64,000 nucleotides of DNA from assembly GCF_024461735.1 (NCBI RefSeq), contig NZ_JANGAD010000007.1, positions 62,001 to 126,000 of the forward strand. The letters run 5' to 3'. Origin of the DNA: Anaerotignum propionicum (GTDB lineage Bacteria > Bacillota > Clostridia > Lachnospirales > Anaerotignaceae). Below are positions 35,398 to 42,939 of the stretch, one piece after another. Numbering within the stretch: position 1 is the stretch's first letter; every line of letters starts with the position of its first letter. The notes under the pieces were generated by a model. That model saw nothing but the letters and a program-made list of their open reading frames with translations. It made no database searches and was not told where the DNA came from. The position numbers and the translations under genes are program-made.

Positions 35398-36444
35398 TTA
35401 TGCAATGACAGGAAATTCCATAAAAAAAGTGGTACCCATATACTCTCGGCTTTCAATGCGGATGCTTCCACCCAAAGCGGAGATTGTTGCATTTACAACA
35501 TCAAGACCTACCCCTCTGCCTGAAAACATTGTGGCTCTGCTTTTGGTAGTAAAACCAGGACGCAACAAAAAAGCAAAAATTTCGTTGTCCTCATATTCTT
35601 CTTCTGGTTTTTTCAAAAGACCCTTTTCATGCGCTGTTTCTAATATGCCATGCTTATCTAAACCTCGTCCGTCATCTCGGAAAACGACAAAGACCCTTTG
35701 TCCAGCTTTTTGAATTTCTAAAGAAATTTCTCCAATGGGAGTTTTGCCTAGTTGTTCACGAACGGAAGTGCTTTCTAACCCATGATCCATACTATTTTTC
35801 ATCATCTGTAAAACGGCCATGGAGATTTTGTCGAAAATATCCCTTGGAACTTCTGTATCTGCTCCGGAAACTTTCACTGTAAACTCCTTTGAAAGCTCTC
35901 TTCCCATAATGTTGGCGAGGCGTTCCATTTGGGGGATGAGGGAAGCAAAGTTTGTGTAAGGAATAATTTGTTTTCCCTTACGAGTATAGGCAATTTGGTA
36001 GCTTGGGCCTTCCGGTTCATTTTCGTTATCAACATGGGCTAAAAAATTTTTAATTCTTCGTACCACAGCCCAACCAAAATCGGTAACCTCTTCATCGGTT
36101 TCCATTCGGCGCAGTTCCCGTTTCATAAATCCGGATACCATACGCAGTAGTTGTAAAATGGTTTTCAAATCTTTTTGTGCTGGGTTTTCTTCTTCGCGCA
36201 AATAAGAGAACAAGTCCTCCGCGCTATGGGCTGTTTCTGAAATAGAGGGATATCCCATCATGGATGCAGAGCCTTTGATGCTATGCATAGTGCGGAATAG
36301 ACCATCTACCTCTTCCCTGGATACGGAAAAGTCTTCTTCTTTTGCCTTTTCTTCTATGAAGCTGTCAATCTTATCAATGTTTTTCCAAGATTCCTCGACA
36401 AAGATGTCTTGCAGGAAATCTGGTTTTTCTAAAAACTTTTCCAC
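35398..36444 (-). CDS. CheA-like Hpt/histidine-kinase protein lacking a CheW-type domain
   Basis: 348 residues. Residues 1-115 form an Hpt domain with TMHSIKGSASMMGY around His54, the phosphorylated residue. Residues about 185-345 form a CheA-type ATPase: N box MMKNSMDHGLE (214-224), G1 DDGRG (257-261), F box GFTTK (297-301), G2 GRGVGLDV (309-316). The chain stops where CheA would continue into its CheW-like P5 domain, and no CheY-binding P2 domain is seen. The 120-185 linker may provide dimerisation. It may phosphorylate its own or another Hpt His and pass it to an unlinked response regulator. No receptor, CheW or regulator lies nearby. It has its own terminator. Confidence 0.82.
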   Translation of the reverse strand: MEKFLEKPDFLQDIFVEESWKNIDKIDSFIEEKAKEEDFSVSREEVDGLFRTMHSIKGSASMMGYPSISETAHSAEDLFSYLREEENPAQKDLKTILQLLRMVSGFMKRELRRMETDEEVTDFGWAVVRRIKNFLAHVDNENEPEGPSYQIAYTRKGKQIIPYTNFASLIPQMERLANIMGRELSKEFTVKVSGADTEVPRDIFDKISMAVLQMMKNSMDHGLESTSVREQLGKTPIGEISLEIQKAGQRVFVVFRDDGRGLDKHGILETAHEKGLLKKPEEEYEDNEIFAFLLRPGFTTKSRATMFSGRGVGLDVVNATISALGGSIRIESREYMGTTFFMEFPVIA

Positions 36445-36956
36445 GTTATCATCCTCAAATCATAAACTATTATTAAAAGTATATCCTTTTTTTAGATAAA
36501 TTTCCAGATAAATTTTTAACGATTTTTTAATATTTCTTACGGTTTTTTTTGTTATATCACATATAAATGTAACAATTCATTTTATATGCAATTTGTTATT
36601 TATTTACCATTTAAATAATTCAAGGTTTTTCTAATATCTAAAAGAATAAAAGTGGCTGATTTTAGGCGGTTTTAAATATAAACATTTTAAGTTTACTGGA
36701 TTTTGGCGTTTTTAGAGGTTAGTGAAAAACAATGCACAAAAATACACAAGCTTTTTTTAATTTGAATAGTTAACAAGTAATAAGTTGAAATAAAAAGCTA
36801 CGAAGAAAAATATAATCATGAAAATGTATACTTGTAAAATATTGTCGAAATATTATCAATAATATATTTGTGTTTTATAATGCTATAAATCGACATTATA
36901 TATTTATGTATAGTATAATTTCAAAACAAGTTCCATGACATCAACTGATACTTTTT
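36445..36956. other. AT-rich gene-free stretch with a plus-strand promoter candidate
   Basis: No gene is seen in these 512 bases. TCGACA (36890-36895) and TATAAT (36914-36919), 18 bases apart, are a promoter candidate for the small gene at 36957. The minus-strand promoter of the CheA-like gene should also be here but is not clear. Confidence 0.5.
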
Positions 36957-37349
36957 ATGGGATTCAGTATTTATTTGTTTCTCATTGTAATTTGGGTAAT
37001 CATAGTAAAAAAAGTGATGGATACACCTATATTAACAGGTTCTTTTCAGGGTACATATTCCTATGAAGGGTATACAGTAAGCGTCACTGATACGAATGAA
37101 TTTTACTTAATGAATCAGGTATTAGGTATTTATATTAAGGGAGAATACGAAAGAGAAGCTGAAAACGTTTATTATTTAGAGGGAGCAGGCATTCAAAGTC
37201 AGGAAATAAGATTGAAAAACAAGGTTTTTATTCTTGTTTTTGATGGAAACGAAATGAAGTTTACCAAAATATCTGATTCGGCTATGTTTATAGAAGGTTT
37301 AGAAGATTTGGTATTAGAATATAAAGGGAAGTTGAAAGTTCCGAAATAA
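36957..37349 (+). CDS. Unknown small membrane-anchored protein
   Basis: 130 residues, not recognised. One N-terminal hydrophobic helix (FSIYLFLIVIWVIIV, about 3-18) anchors a soluble, beta-rich domain (about 25-130: GSFQGTYSYEGYTVSVTD, then YYLEGAGIQSQEIRL) that would lie outside the cell. The ATG has no clear ribosome site, so the start is uncertain. The gene lies between the divergent CheA-like gene and acpP and is followed by its own terminator. Confidence 0.5.
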   Translation: MGFSIYLFLIVIWVIIVKKVMDTPILTGSFQGTYSYEGYTVSVTDTNEFYLMNQVLGIYIKGEYEREAENVYYLEGAGIQSQEIRLKNKVFILVFDGNEMKFTKISDSAMFIEGLEDLVLEYKGKLKVPK

Positions 37350-37362
37350 CGGAGTAAATTGA

Positions 37363-37391
37363 GCCTATCTAATAAAGATGGGCAATTTTTT
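37363..37391 (+). terminator. Terminator after the small membrane-anchored protein
   Basis: GCCTATCT (37363-37370) pairs with AGATGGGC (37376-37383, one T-G pair), followed by a T-run to 37391. Confidence 0.82.
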
Positions 37392-37435
37392 GCCGAAAAA
37401 CCCCTCAAAAGTTTCACTATTTTTACGGTTTTCTA

Positions 37436-37464
37436 CTGACAAATGGGAGCAAATGGGTTATAGT
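37436..37464 (+). promoter_or_regulatory. Probable acpP promoter
   Basis: CTGACA (37436-37441), 17-base spacer, TATAGT (37459-37464). It lies about 40 bases before the acpP start. Confidence 0.7.
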
Positions 37465-37504
37465 ATTGAAAGAAAAATAAAGAATAATTGAGGAGGTTAA
37501 TGAT

Positions 37505-37735
37505 ATGGACGAATCAGTAGTAATGAATGTAATTGCAGAGCAGATGAATATATCGGCGGATACTTTAACACCTGATACTGTTTTTGCGGATTTGGGTGCG
37601 GATTCTTTAGATTTATTTCAGATTATTTCTGCTTTAGAGGAAGCTTTCGATATGGAATTTGAAAATGACGAAGCGGAAAAAATCAAAACCATTGGTGATG
37701 CAATTGCCTATATTAAAAATGTATTGGAGAACTAA
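37505..37735 (+). CDS. acpP: Acyl carrier protein
   Basis: 76 residues, acidic, the standard size. It carries growing fatty acids on a phosphopantetheine arm attached to the Ser of GADSLDLF (about residues 34-41). The four-helix pattern and the following ALEEAFDMEF are typical. The neighbour rnc starts two bases after the stop, an arrangement known in many bacteria. PlsX, which uses acyl-ACP, is on the opposite strand 5.5 kb upstream. Confidence 0.94.
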   Translation: MDESVVMNVIAEQMNISADTLTPDTVFADLGADSLDLFQIISALEEAFDMEFENDEAEKIKTIGDAIAYIKNVLEN

Positions 37736-37737
37736 GT

Positions 37738-38433
37738 ATGAATCATTTAAATCTGGAGGAGTTCGAGCGAAAGATAGAGTACTCTTTTACGGATAAAAGC
37801 TTATTGGTGTTAGCTTTGACCCACAGCTCCTATGCCAATGAGTTGAAAAAGGGCAGTCATGAAAACAACGAACGCTTGGAATTTTTGGGTGATGCCGTTT
37901 TGGACATGGTGGTAAGCGAGTATATGTATCGTTTTTTTCCACAGATGCCTGAGGGTGAGCTGACGAAGCTTAGGGCAGCAGTAGTTTGTGAGGGGTCATT
38001 AGCGGCTTTATCCCGTAAGCTGGGCTTAGGACGCTGTATTTTGCTGGGCAAAGGAGAAGAGAGTACTGGTGGAAGAAACCGAGACTCTATTTTGGCGGAT
38101 GTATTTGAGGCCATTATCGGTGCTGTTTGCATTGATGGAGGCATTGAGGCGGCGACCAGCTATGTAATGCGTTTTATGGAAGAGCAAATTGCTAACACTA
38201 AGAACAACTTTAAGAGCTTAGATGGAAAGACCCATTTACAAGAAGTCATTCAAAAAATAAGTAAGGTTCCTTTGCTTTATAAAATTGTAGATGAACAAGG
38301 CCCAGACCATAATAAGATATTTCTGGCTCAGGTTACCCACGATGGCCGTGTTTTGGGCAAGGGAAGTGGACGCAGTAAGAAAGAGGCGGAGCAAAATGCC
38401 GCAAATAACGCATTGGAGCATATGAACGGTTGA
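37738..38433 (+). CDS. rnc: Ribonuclease III
   Basis: 231 residues. It cuts double-stranded RNA, including the rRNA precursor. Seen: the catalytic signature NERLEFLGDAVLDMVVSEYM (20 residues) near 43-62 with the acidic metal ligands, DVFEAIIGAVCIDGG near 120, and a C-terminal dsRNA-binding domain (DGKTHLQEVIQKI, ending SGRSKKEAEQNAANNALEHM). It is two bases downstream of acpP and probably translationally coupled. The smc and ftsY genes that usually follow are absent here. Confidence 0.96.
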   Translation: MNHLNLEEFERKIEYSFTDKSLLVLALTHSSYANELKKGSHENNERLEFLGDAVLDMVVSEYMYRFFPQMPEGELTKLRAAVVCEGSLAALSRKLGLGRCILLGKGEESTGGRNRDSILADVFEAIIGAVCIDGGIEAATSYVMRFMEEQIANTKNNFKSLDGKTHLQEVIQKISKVPLLYKIVDEQGPDHNKIFLAQVTHDGRVLGKGSGRSKKEAEQNAANNALEHMNG

Positions 38434-38464
38434 CAACGGCATATGCTCGAGGGCGCTGTATCGT

Positions 38465-38498
38465 AAACTCCGGTGGAACCATTCTATCGGAGTTTTTT
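38465..38498 (+). terminator. Terminator after rnc
   Basis: AAACTCCG (38465-38472) pairs with CGGAGTTT (38488-38495), followed by Ts. Confidence 0.86.
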
Positions 38499-38675
38499 AT
38501 GAAGAAAAAAAGTTATATGATTTGTAAGGATGAATAATACACAAGAAAATAAAGTATGTATGGTAAACATAGCATTAAAGTGGCTTTTTCCACACATAAT
38601 AGGGCTGTAAACGGCATTGAATCCAATACTGTCAGGATTATTATGGAAAAGGCAATGTCGAAGGGAGGAAAAAAG

Positions 38676-40133
38676 ATGGGTAAGCTAGATGGACTAGGTG
38701 GGGATAAGGTTTTTTACTACTTTGAAGAAATATGTAAAATTCCCCATGGAAGTGAAAATGAAACGGCTTTAAGCGATTATATTGTAGCTTTTGCAAAGGA
38801 AAGAGGTCTATATTTCCGTCAGGACAAGAGCCGCAATGTTTTGATTAAAAAAAGTGGGTCGAAGGGATATGAAGAGGTACCTCCTGTAATTCTTCAGGGT
38901 CATATTGATATGGTCTGTGAGAAAAATGCAGGAACGGAAATGGATTTCTTGAAGGATCCTTTAGACATATATATAGAAGACGGGTTTATTCATGCCAGAG
39001 GAACAACGTTGGGCGGTGATGATGGGATTGCCGTGGCGTATATGTTGGCTCTTTTGGATGATAATACATTGGAGCACCCACCCATTGAAGCCCTTTTTAC
39101 TGTTGAAGAGGAAATCGGCATGGGGGGCGCAAGAGCTTTTGAGCCCTTTGATGTAGAGGGTAAGCGGCTTTTAAATATGGATACGGAGGAAGAGGGCGTT
39201 TTACTTTCCGGTTGCGCGGGAGGCAGGCGGGTAAGGGTTTATCTGCCAGCAGAACGTATGGATAATCCTGTAGGAAAAGCTGCATATCAAATTTCCATCC
39301 GTGGATTAAAGGGAGGCCATTCCGGGTCTGATATTCATTTGCAAAGAGCCAGTGCCAACCGATTGATGGGCAGAGTTTTATGTATGTTACAGGAAAAGGA
39401 AACATTTTCATTAGCCAGTGTGGATGGTGGGAACATGGACAATGCCATTTGCCGAGAGGCGGAGGCAGTTGTTGTATTTGATAAGGAAAAAGAAGATGGG
39501 ATAAGAGAATATTTAATGAAAATAGAAAATATTCTCAAGGAGGAATATAATTCCTGTGAGCCGTCTATAACTATATCAATAGAACTTTTGAGGGAAGCTG
39601 TTTTTCAGGTTTTTACTGAAGATACAAAAAACAAAGTCATTTATACTTTATTGCTTTTGCCTTATGGTGTGCAAACCATGAGCATGGAAATGGAAGGTTT
39701 GGTTGAAAGCTCAAATAATATTGGGATTGTAAAAACCACTGCTGAATATATCTATTTTGATAACGCAGTTAGAAGTTCTGTGGAAAGCAGAAAAGAGTTA
39801 ATTTGTCAGAAAATCCATGCCATTGCCAATCTTTGTGGAGCCAGGGTCGAGGAAGTAAATGATTATCCAGGATGGAGGTTCAATCCGGATTCTGAAATGT
39901 TAAGGTTGTTTGCGAAAACCTACCAAGAGATGTACGGTAGGGAAGCAGAAATTGCTGCAATTCATGCCGGTTTGGAATGTGGGTTGTTTTCCGAAAAGAT
40001 ACCCAATTTGGACATGGTTTCCATTGGGCCGGAGATGCACGACGTGCATACCCCTGACGAGCGCCTTTCGGTGGCTTCCACTATTCGTGTTTGGGAATAT
40101 TTAAAGGAAGTATTAAAAAAAATGGATCACTAA
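38676..40133 (+). CDS. pepD: Aminoacyl-histidine dipeptidase (PepD, M20 family)
   Basis: 485 residues. A cytosolic zinc peptidase that splits dipeptides such as Xaa-His. Seen: LQGHIDMVCEK near 73-83 (zinc His and catalytic Asp), GTTLGGDDGIAVA near 108 (bridging Asp), VEEEIGMGGARAF near 139 (catalytic Glu pair), and a C-terminal HAGLECGLFSEKIPNLDMVS near 436. The frame is open upstream to 38556, but the ATG at 38676 has GGGAGG seven bases before it and matches the usual family start. A 21-base gap leads to the next gene, so the two may be an operon. Confidence 0.93.
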   Translation: MGKLDGLGGDKVFYYFEEICKIPHGSENETALSDYIVAFAKERGLYFRQDKSRNVLIKKSGSKGYEEVPPVILQGHIDMVCEKNAGTEMDFLKDPLDIYIEDGFIHARGTTLGGDDGIAVAYMLALLDDNTLEHPPIEALFTVEEEIGMGGARAFEPFDVEGKRLLNMDTEEEGVLLSGCAGGRRVRVYLPAERMDNPVGKAAYQISIRGLKGGHSGSDIHLQRASANRLMGRVLCMLQEKETFSLASVDGGNMDNAICREAEAVVVFDKEKEDGIREYLMKIENILKEEYNSCEPSITISIELLREAVFQVFTEDTKNKVIYTLLLLPYGVQTMSMEMEGLVESSNNIGIVKTTAEYIYFDNAVRSSVESRKELICQKIHAIANLCGARVEEVNDYPGWRFNPDSEMLRLFAKTYQEMYGREAEIAAIHAGLECGLFSEKIPNLDMVSIGPEMHDVHTPDERLSVASTIRVWEYLKEVLKKMDH

Positions 40134-40154
40134 AATTTAAGGAATGGTGAAGAT

Positions 40155-41312
40155 ATGCGACTGCCTTGGAATAAAAAGTATTTGGTCATCTCCTTTCATG
40201 TAATTTTTACCGTAAGTATTTTAGTTATTTTGGGGATGCTTTTGTTTCAGCTTTCCGAGGCGAAAAATGTCGTAACTCAGACGGCGAGGGGAATCCTCGC
40301 CGTTTTTGCTCCCCTTTTGTGGGCGATTTTCTTTTCGGTATTATTTGAACCCCTTACCCACTTCTTACAAAGGCAGTATGAAAAACGTTTGTCAGCAATA
40401 CAACGCAGTAAAATCAAGAACAGAAAGGTAGGAACGGGAGCAGCCTATATTATTATCTTTGTAGTATTATTTTTAGGGGGGAGATGGGCAGCAAAGGGTT
40501 TAGGAGCGGCAGATTTAGAAGGGCTGGCGGAGCAGTTATCCGCTTTTGTCAGGAAAATTGGAGATTATTTGGTATTGATGAATTTGAAGCTGGCAGAGCT
40601 AGGTGTTTTACAAAATGTGGAAGGAATTTTATCTGCTTGGACAGAGAATGCAACCCTTTGGATACAGGAAAAAATTATGGGTATCACTGCATATATACCG
40701 CAAATTGGAAATAGCTTAATTGATATTACCATAGGGCTCACGGTGGCTTTTTATTTTCTTATGGAAAAGGAAATGATATTAAGCTATTTAAGGGAATTCT
40801 CTTTGCTATTATTTGGAGAAAAGGCAACACGACGGATTCGCAGAGCGTCTTTGGAGGTCAACAATGTAATCATGGGGTATTTAGGCGGACAGATGACGGA
40901 TGCTGTAATCATGGCCATTTTGTTTTCTATATCCTTTACAATAGTTGGTTTGCCCTACGGGGTTGTGTTGGGGTTAATTTCAGGCTTTTCGAACTTAATA
41001 CCTTATTTTGGGGCATTTATTGCCTTTATTTTGGCCATCATGGCGGGGCTTTTGAGTGGAGAATCTATCCGAGCATTATATGCTTCCATACTCATTTTAA
41101 TTTTACAACAGATTGATAGTGTTTATATTGTTCCTAAGGTTGTTGGAAAAAAAGTTGAAATGCATCCCGTTTTAGTATTATTGTCCCTGGCTATATTTGG
41201 AAGGATTTTTGGATTCTGGGGATTGTTGTTTGCTGTTCCTTTGGGCGCTTTAATCAATAATTTTTTCGTTTGGTTCATAAGGAAAAAGCAAGGGGGACTG
41301 GATGTTTGGTGA
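40155..41312 (+). CDS. AI-2E (PerM/YdiK/YtvI) family transporter
   Basis: 385 residues with about eight membrane helices: two at the N-terminus (16-35, 50-68), one near 97-115, a soluble middle (about 115-195), then a cluster between 205 and 380. Conserved family features are LIDITIGLTVAFYFLMEKE near 195-214, the GYLGGQMTDAVIMAILFSIS stretch near 243, and the C-terminal LLFAVPLGALINNFFVWF. Known members export small molecules such as quorum signals or act as sodium-proton antiporters; the substrate here is unknown. It follows pepD by 21 bases and is closed by a strong terminator. Confidence 0.9.
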   Translation: MRLPWNKKYLVISFHVIFTVSILVILGMLLFQLSEAKNVVTQTARGILAVFAPLLWAIFFSVLFEPLTHFLQRQYEKRLSAIQRSKIKNRKVGTGAAYIIIFVVLFLGGRWAAKGLGAADLEGLAEQLSAFVRKIGDYLVLMNLKLAELGVLQNVEGILSAWTENATLWIQEKIMGITAYIPQIGNSLIDITIGLTVAFYFLMEKEMILSYLREFSLLLFGEKATRRIRRASLEVNNVIMGYLGGQMTDAVIMAILFSISFTIVGLPYGVVLGLISGFSNLIPYFGAFIAFILAIMAGLLSGESIRALYASILILILQQIDSVYIVPKVVGKKVEMHPVLVLLSLAIFGRIFGFWGLLFAVPLGALINNFFVWFIRKKQGGLDVW

Positions 41313-41358
41313 TGTTTCAAAAAATGTTTGCTTTTTTATAATAACACAGAGAAGATAG

Positions 41359-41387
41359 AAAAAGGCGTCGATTATCGACGCCTTTTT
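41359..41387 (+). terminator. Terminator after the AI-2E-family gene
   Basis: AAAAAGGCGTCG (41359-41370) pairs with CGACGCCTTTTT (41376-41387). Confidence 0.93.
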
Positions 41388-41702
41388 AAAAAGTACAGGG
41401 GGTAGCAGTGTATATCTAAAATATAAGAATTCCGGAATATATTTTTTCCTTGGAAATTTCGTTATGTGACATAGCGTGTAATGCTGTTTTATTTAAAAAT
41501 TTGGATTTACAAAGTTCTCGTAGTATGAGACGAATAGAATAGTCAAAGGGAAATATTTTTATGGTTGGTTGGCAGGAAGAACCTTTCAGATGAAATAAAA
41601 GCTTTGGATATTGAAAAAGCTTTGTATTTTGTTTATAATGTAGTTGTAAAGTGTGGAGAAAGCCCTCTATTTTAGGGTCAGTATAGAAAGGTGGTATTGC
41701 CA
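41388..41702. other. Gene-free stretch before the RseC-like gene
   Basis: No gene is accepted. A minus-strand frame at 41416-41703 needs a TTG start, has no ribosome site and lies antisense to the upstream region of the next gene. The sequence should hold the promoter of the RseC-like gene, but no clear boxes are seen. Confidence 0.45.
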
Positions 41703-42131
41703 ATGAAAGGATTGGTAACGCAAGAAAGAGGAAATATGGTTAAGGTTCATATTATTCGTCAGGAGGCTTGTGGACATTGTAAAGCATGTTTTTCCGGCTA
41801 TATTGAGCAGGATATGGATATTGATGCCAAGAACCTTTGCGAGGCTGAGGTGGGAGATTGGGTTGAGTTGGAATTACAGGATAATGCTTTTTTAAAGGCG
41901 ATTTTGATTAGCTATGGCATTCCTCTGATTGGATTTTTCATTGGGTTGTTTTTTGGCTATTTCGTGGTTAGTCCTATGGTACCCCTACCCCAAAGCTTAG
42001 TATCCTTTACTTTGGGTATGGCAGGTGTTTTAATTAGCTATGCCTGGATTAAAAGTCAAAATCCTAGATGGGAAGGTGGAAAATATTTGCCTTTGGCAGT
42101 TCGCTTAACCTCTGAGGGGTATGGACAGTAA
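41703..42131 (+). CDS. SoxR-reducing/RseC-family membrane protein
   Basis: 142 residues. A soluble N-terminal part carries the redox-type motif ACGHCKACF (about 23-31) and acidic segments. Two membrane helices follow (about 70-90 and 100-120) in ILISYGIPLIGFFIGLFFG and SLVSFTLGMAGVLISYAWI. This is the RseC/RsxC-associated fold, seen in E. coli as a regulator of sigma-E and of SoxR reduction by the Rnf complex. Clostridial copies are often alone or near Rnf genes; none of those is in the window. Start chosen at ATG 41703 with GAAAGG upstream. Confidence 0.85.
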   Translation: MKGLVTQERGNMVKVHIIRQEACGHCKACFSGYIEQDMDIDAKNLCEAEVGDWVELELQDNAFLKAILISYGIPLIGFFIGLFFGYFVVSPMVPLPQSLVSFTLGMAGVLISYAWIKSQNPRWEGGKYLPLAVRLTSEGYGQ

Positions 42132-42165
42132 GAAAATATTTAAACTGAAAAGAATATAAAATCAA

Positions 42166-42220
42166 GAGGGTGTCTACTTAAAGGACGCCCTCAAGCAATC
42201 TCAATCGAGGTTGCTTTTTT
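42166..42220 (+). terminator. Tandem hairpins ending in a terminator
   Basis: GAGGGTGTC (42166-42174) pairs with GACGCCCTC (42184-42192); directly after it AAGCAATCTC (42193-42202) pairs with GAGGTTGCTT (42207-42216, one T-G pair) and ends in a T-run. Confidence 0.85.
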
Positions 42221-42357
42221 ATTTAAGTCATTAGAATCTGTTTTTTAAAAGATCTTATTATGGGTATATTGCAATAATAAAATTTTCTATTATTTGTCCC
42301 CATTAGGCAGAACCATTGTCCTATTTTTTCATACTATGAATCAAAGGAGATGATTTT

Positions 42358-42717
42358 ATGAAGGAACGGGCAATGGCTCTTTGCATGGAGGGAGAAAATT
42401 GTTCCCGTGCTATTTTAAGGGCTGCATCAGAAACATTTGGGTTTCCTCTATCCGAAGAATTATTAATGAGCTGTAATGCAATTAGTGCTGGTTTTGGCGT
42501 TGGGGGAATATGCAGTGCATTGGTTGCCGGGGTCATGGTTTTGGGGATTTTATTTCCTATAGAGGAGGCAAAGCAGAAAAGCCTGATCTTACTTTGCAGA
42601 GCACAAGGAAATTGGAATTGCGTTGACTGCTGTAGACTTTCTGCCAGAAGAGAAAATTGCAACGATTTGATTGGAGAAATTGCACAAATGCTAGAGGAGA
42701 TTATTCGTGAAGCTTAA
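42358..42717 (+). CDS. C_GCAxxG_C_C family redox-type protein
   Basis: 119 residues. Cysteines lie at spaced positions that define this family: GENCSRA near 14, the central GICSALVAGVMVLG near 50 (where the name-giving motif is GCAxxG; here the residue after Cys is Ser), CRAQGNWNCVDCC near 81-93 and RENCNDL near 100. Members are small anaerobe proteins of unknown role, probably binding a metal or undergoing thiol chemistry. The amphipathic middle suggests membrane association. A good GGAG site lies before the ATG, and a terminator shared with the opposite gene lies downstream. Confidence 0.8.
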   Translation: MKERAMALCMEGENCSRAILRAASETFGFPLSEELLMSCNAISAGFGVGGICSALVAGVMVLGILFPIEEAKQKSLILLCRAQGNWNCVDCCRLSARRENCNDLIGEIAQMLEEIIREA

Positions 42718-42821
42718 AAACGGCATGATAGATATCCTATGTCATGTCATTTTGAATTTTACAAAATACGCAACTTCTAAGGCGGTCAAGCTTTTATCAT
42801 TAATAATATTAAAAAGAAAAG

Positions 42822-42866
42822 ACCGTATCACAAAAATGCTATTTGATTCTTGTGATACGGTTTTTT
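42822..42866. terminator. Bidirectional terminator
   Basis: ACCGTATCACAA (42822-42833) pairs with TTGTGATACGGT (42850-42861). The T-run on the right serves the plus-strand gene, and the A-rich left side serves the minus-strand gene ending at 42940. Confidence 0.9.
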
Positions 42867-42939
42867 GTTTGGAAAATTTATTCTAGTCCTAAAAAATCGG
42901 CTACAGATGGATATCTTTTAACCAATATTCGGATGGTGG

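Noticed and set aside
41416..41703. Minus-strand frame of 95 codons
   Set aside because: TTG start without a ribosome site, antisense to the upstream region of the RseC-like gene.
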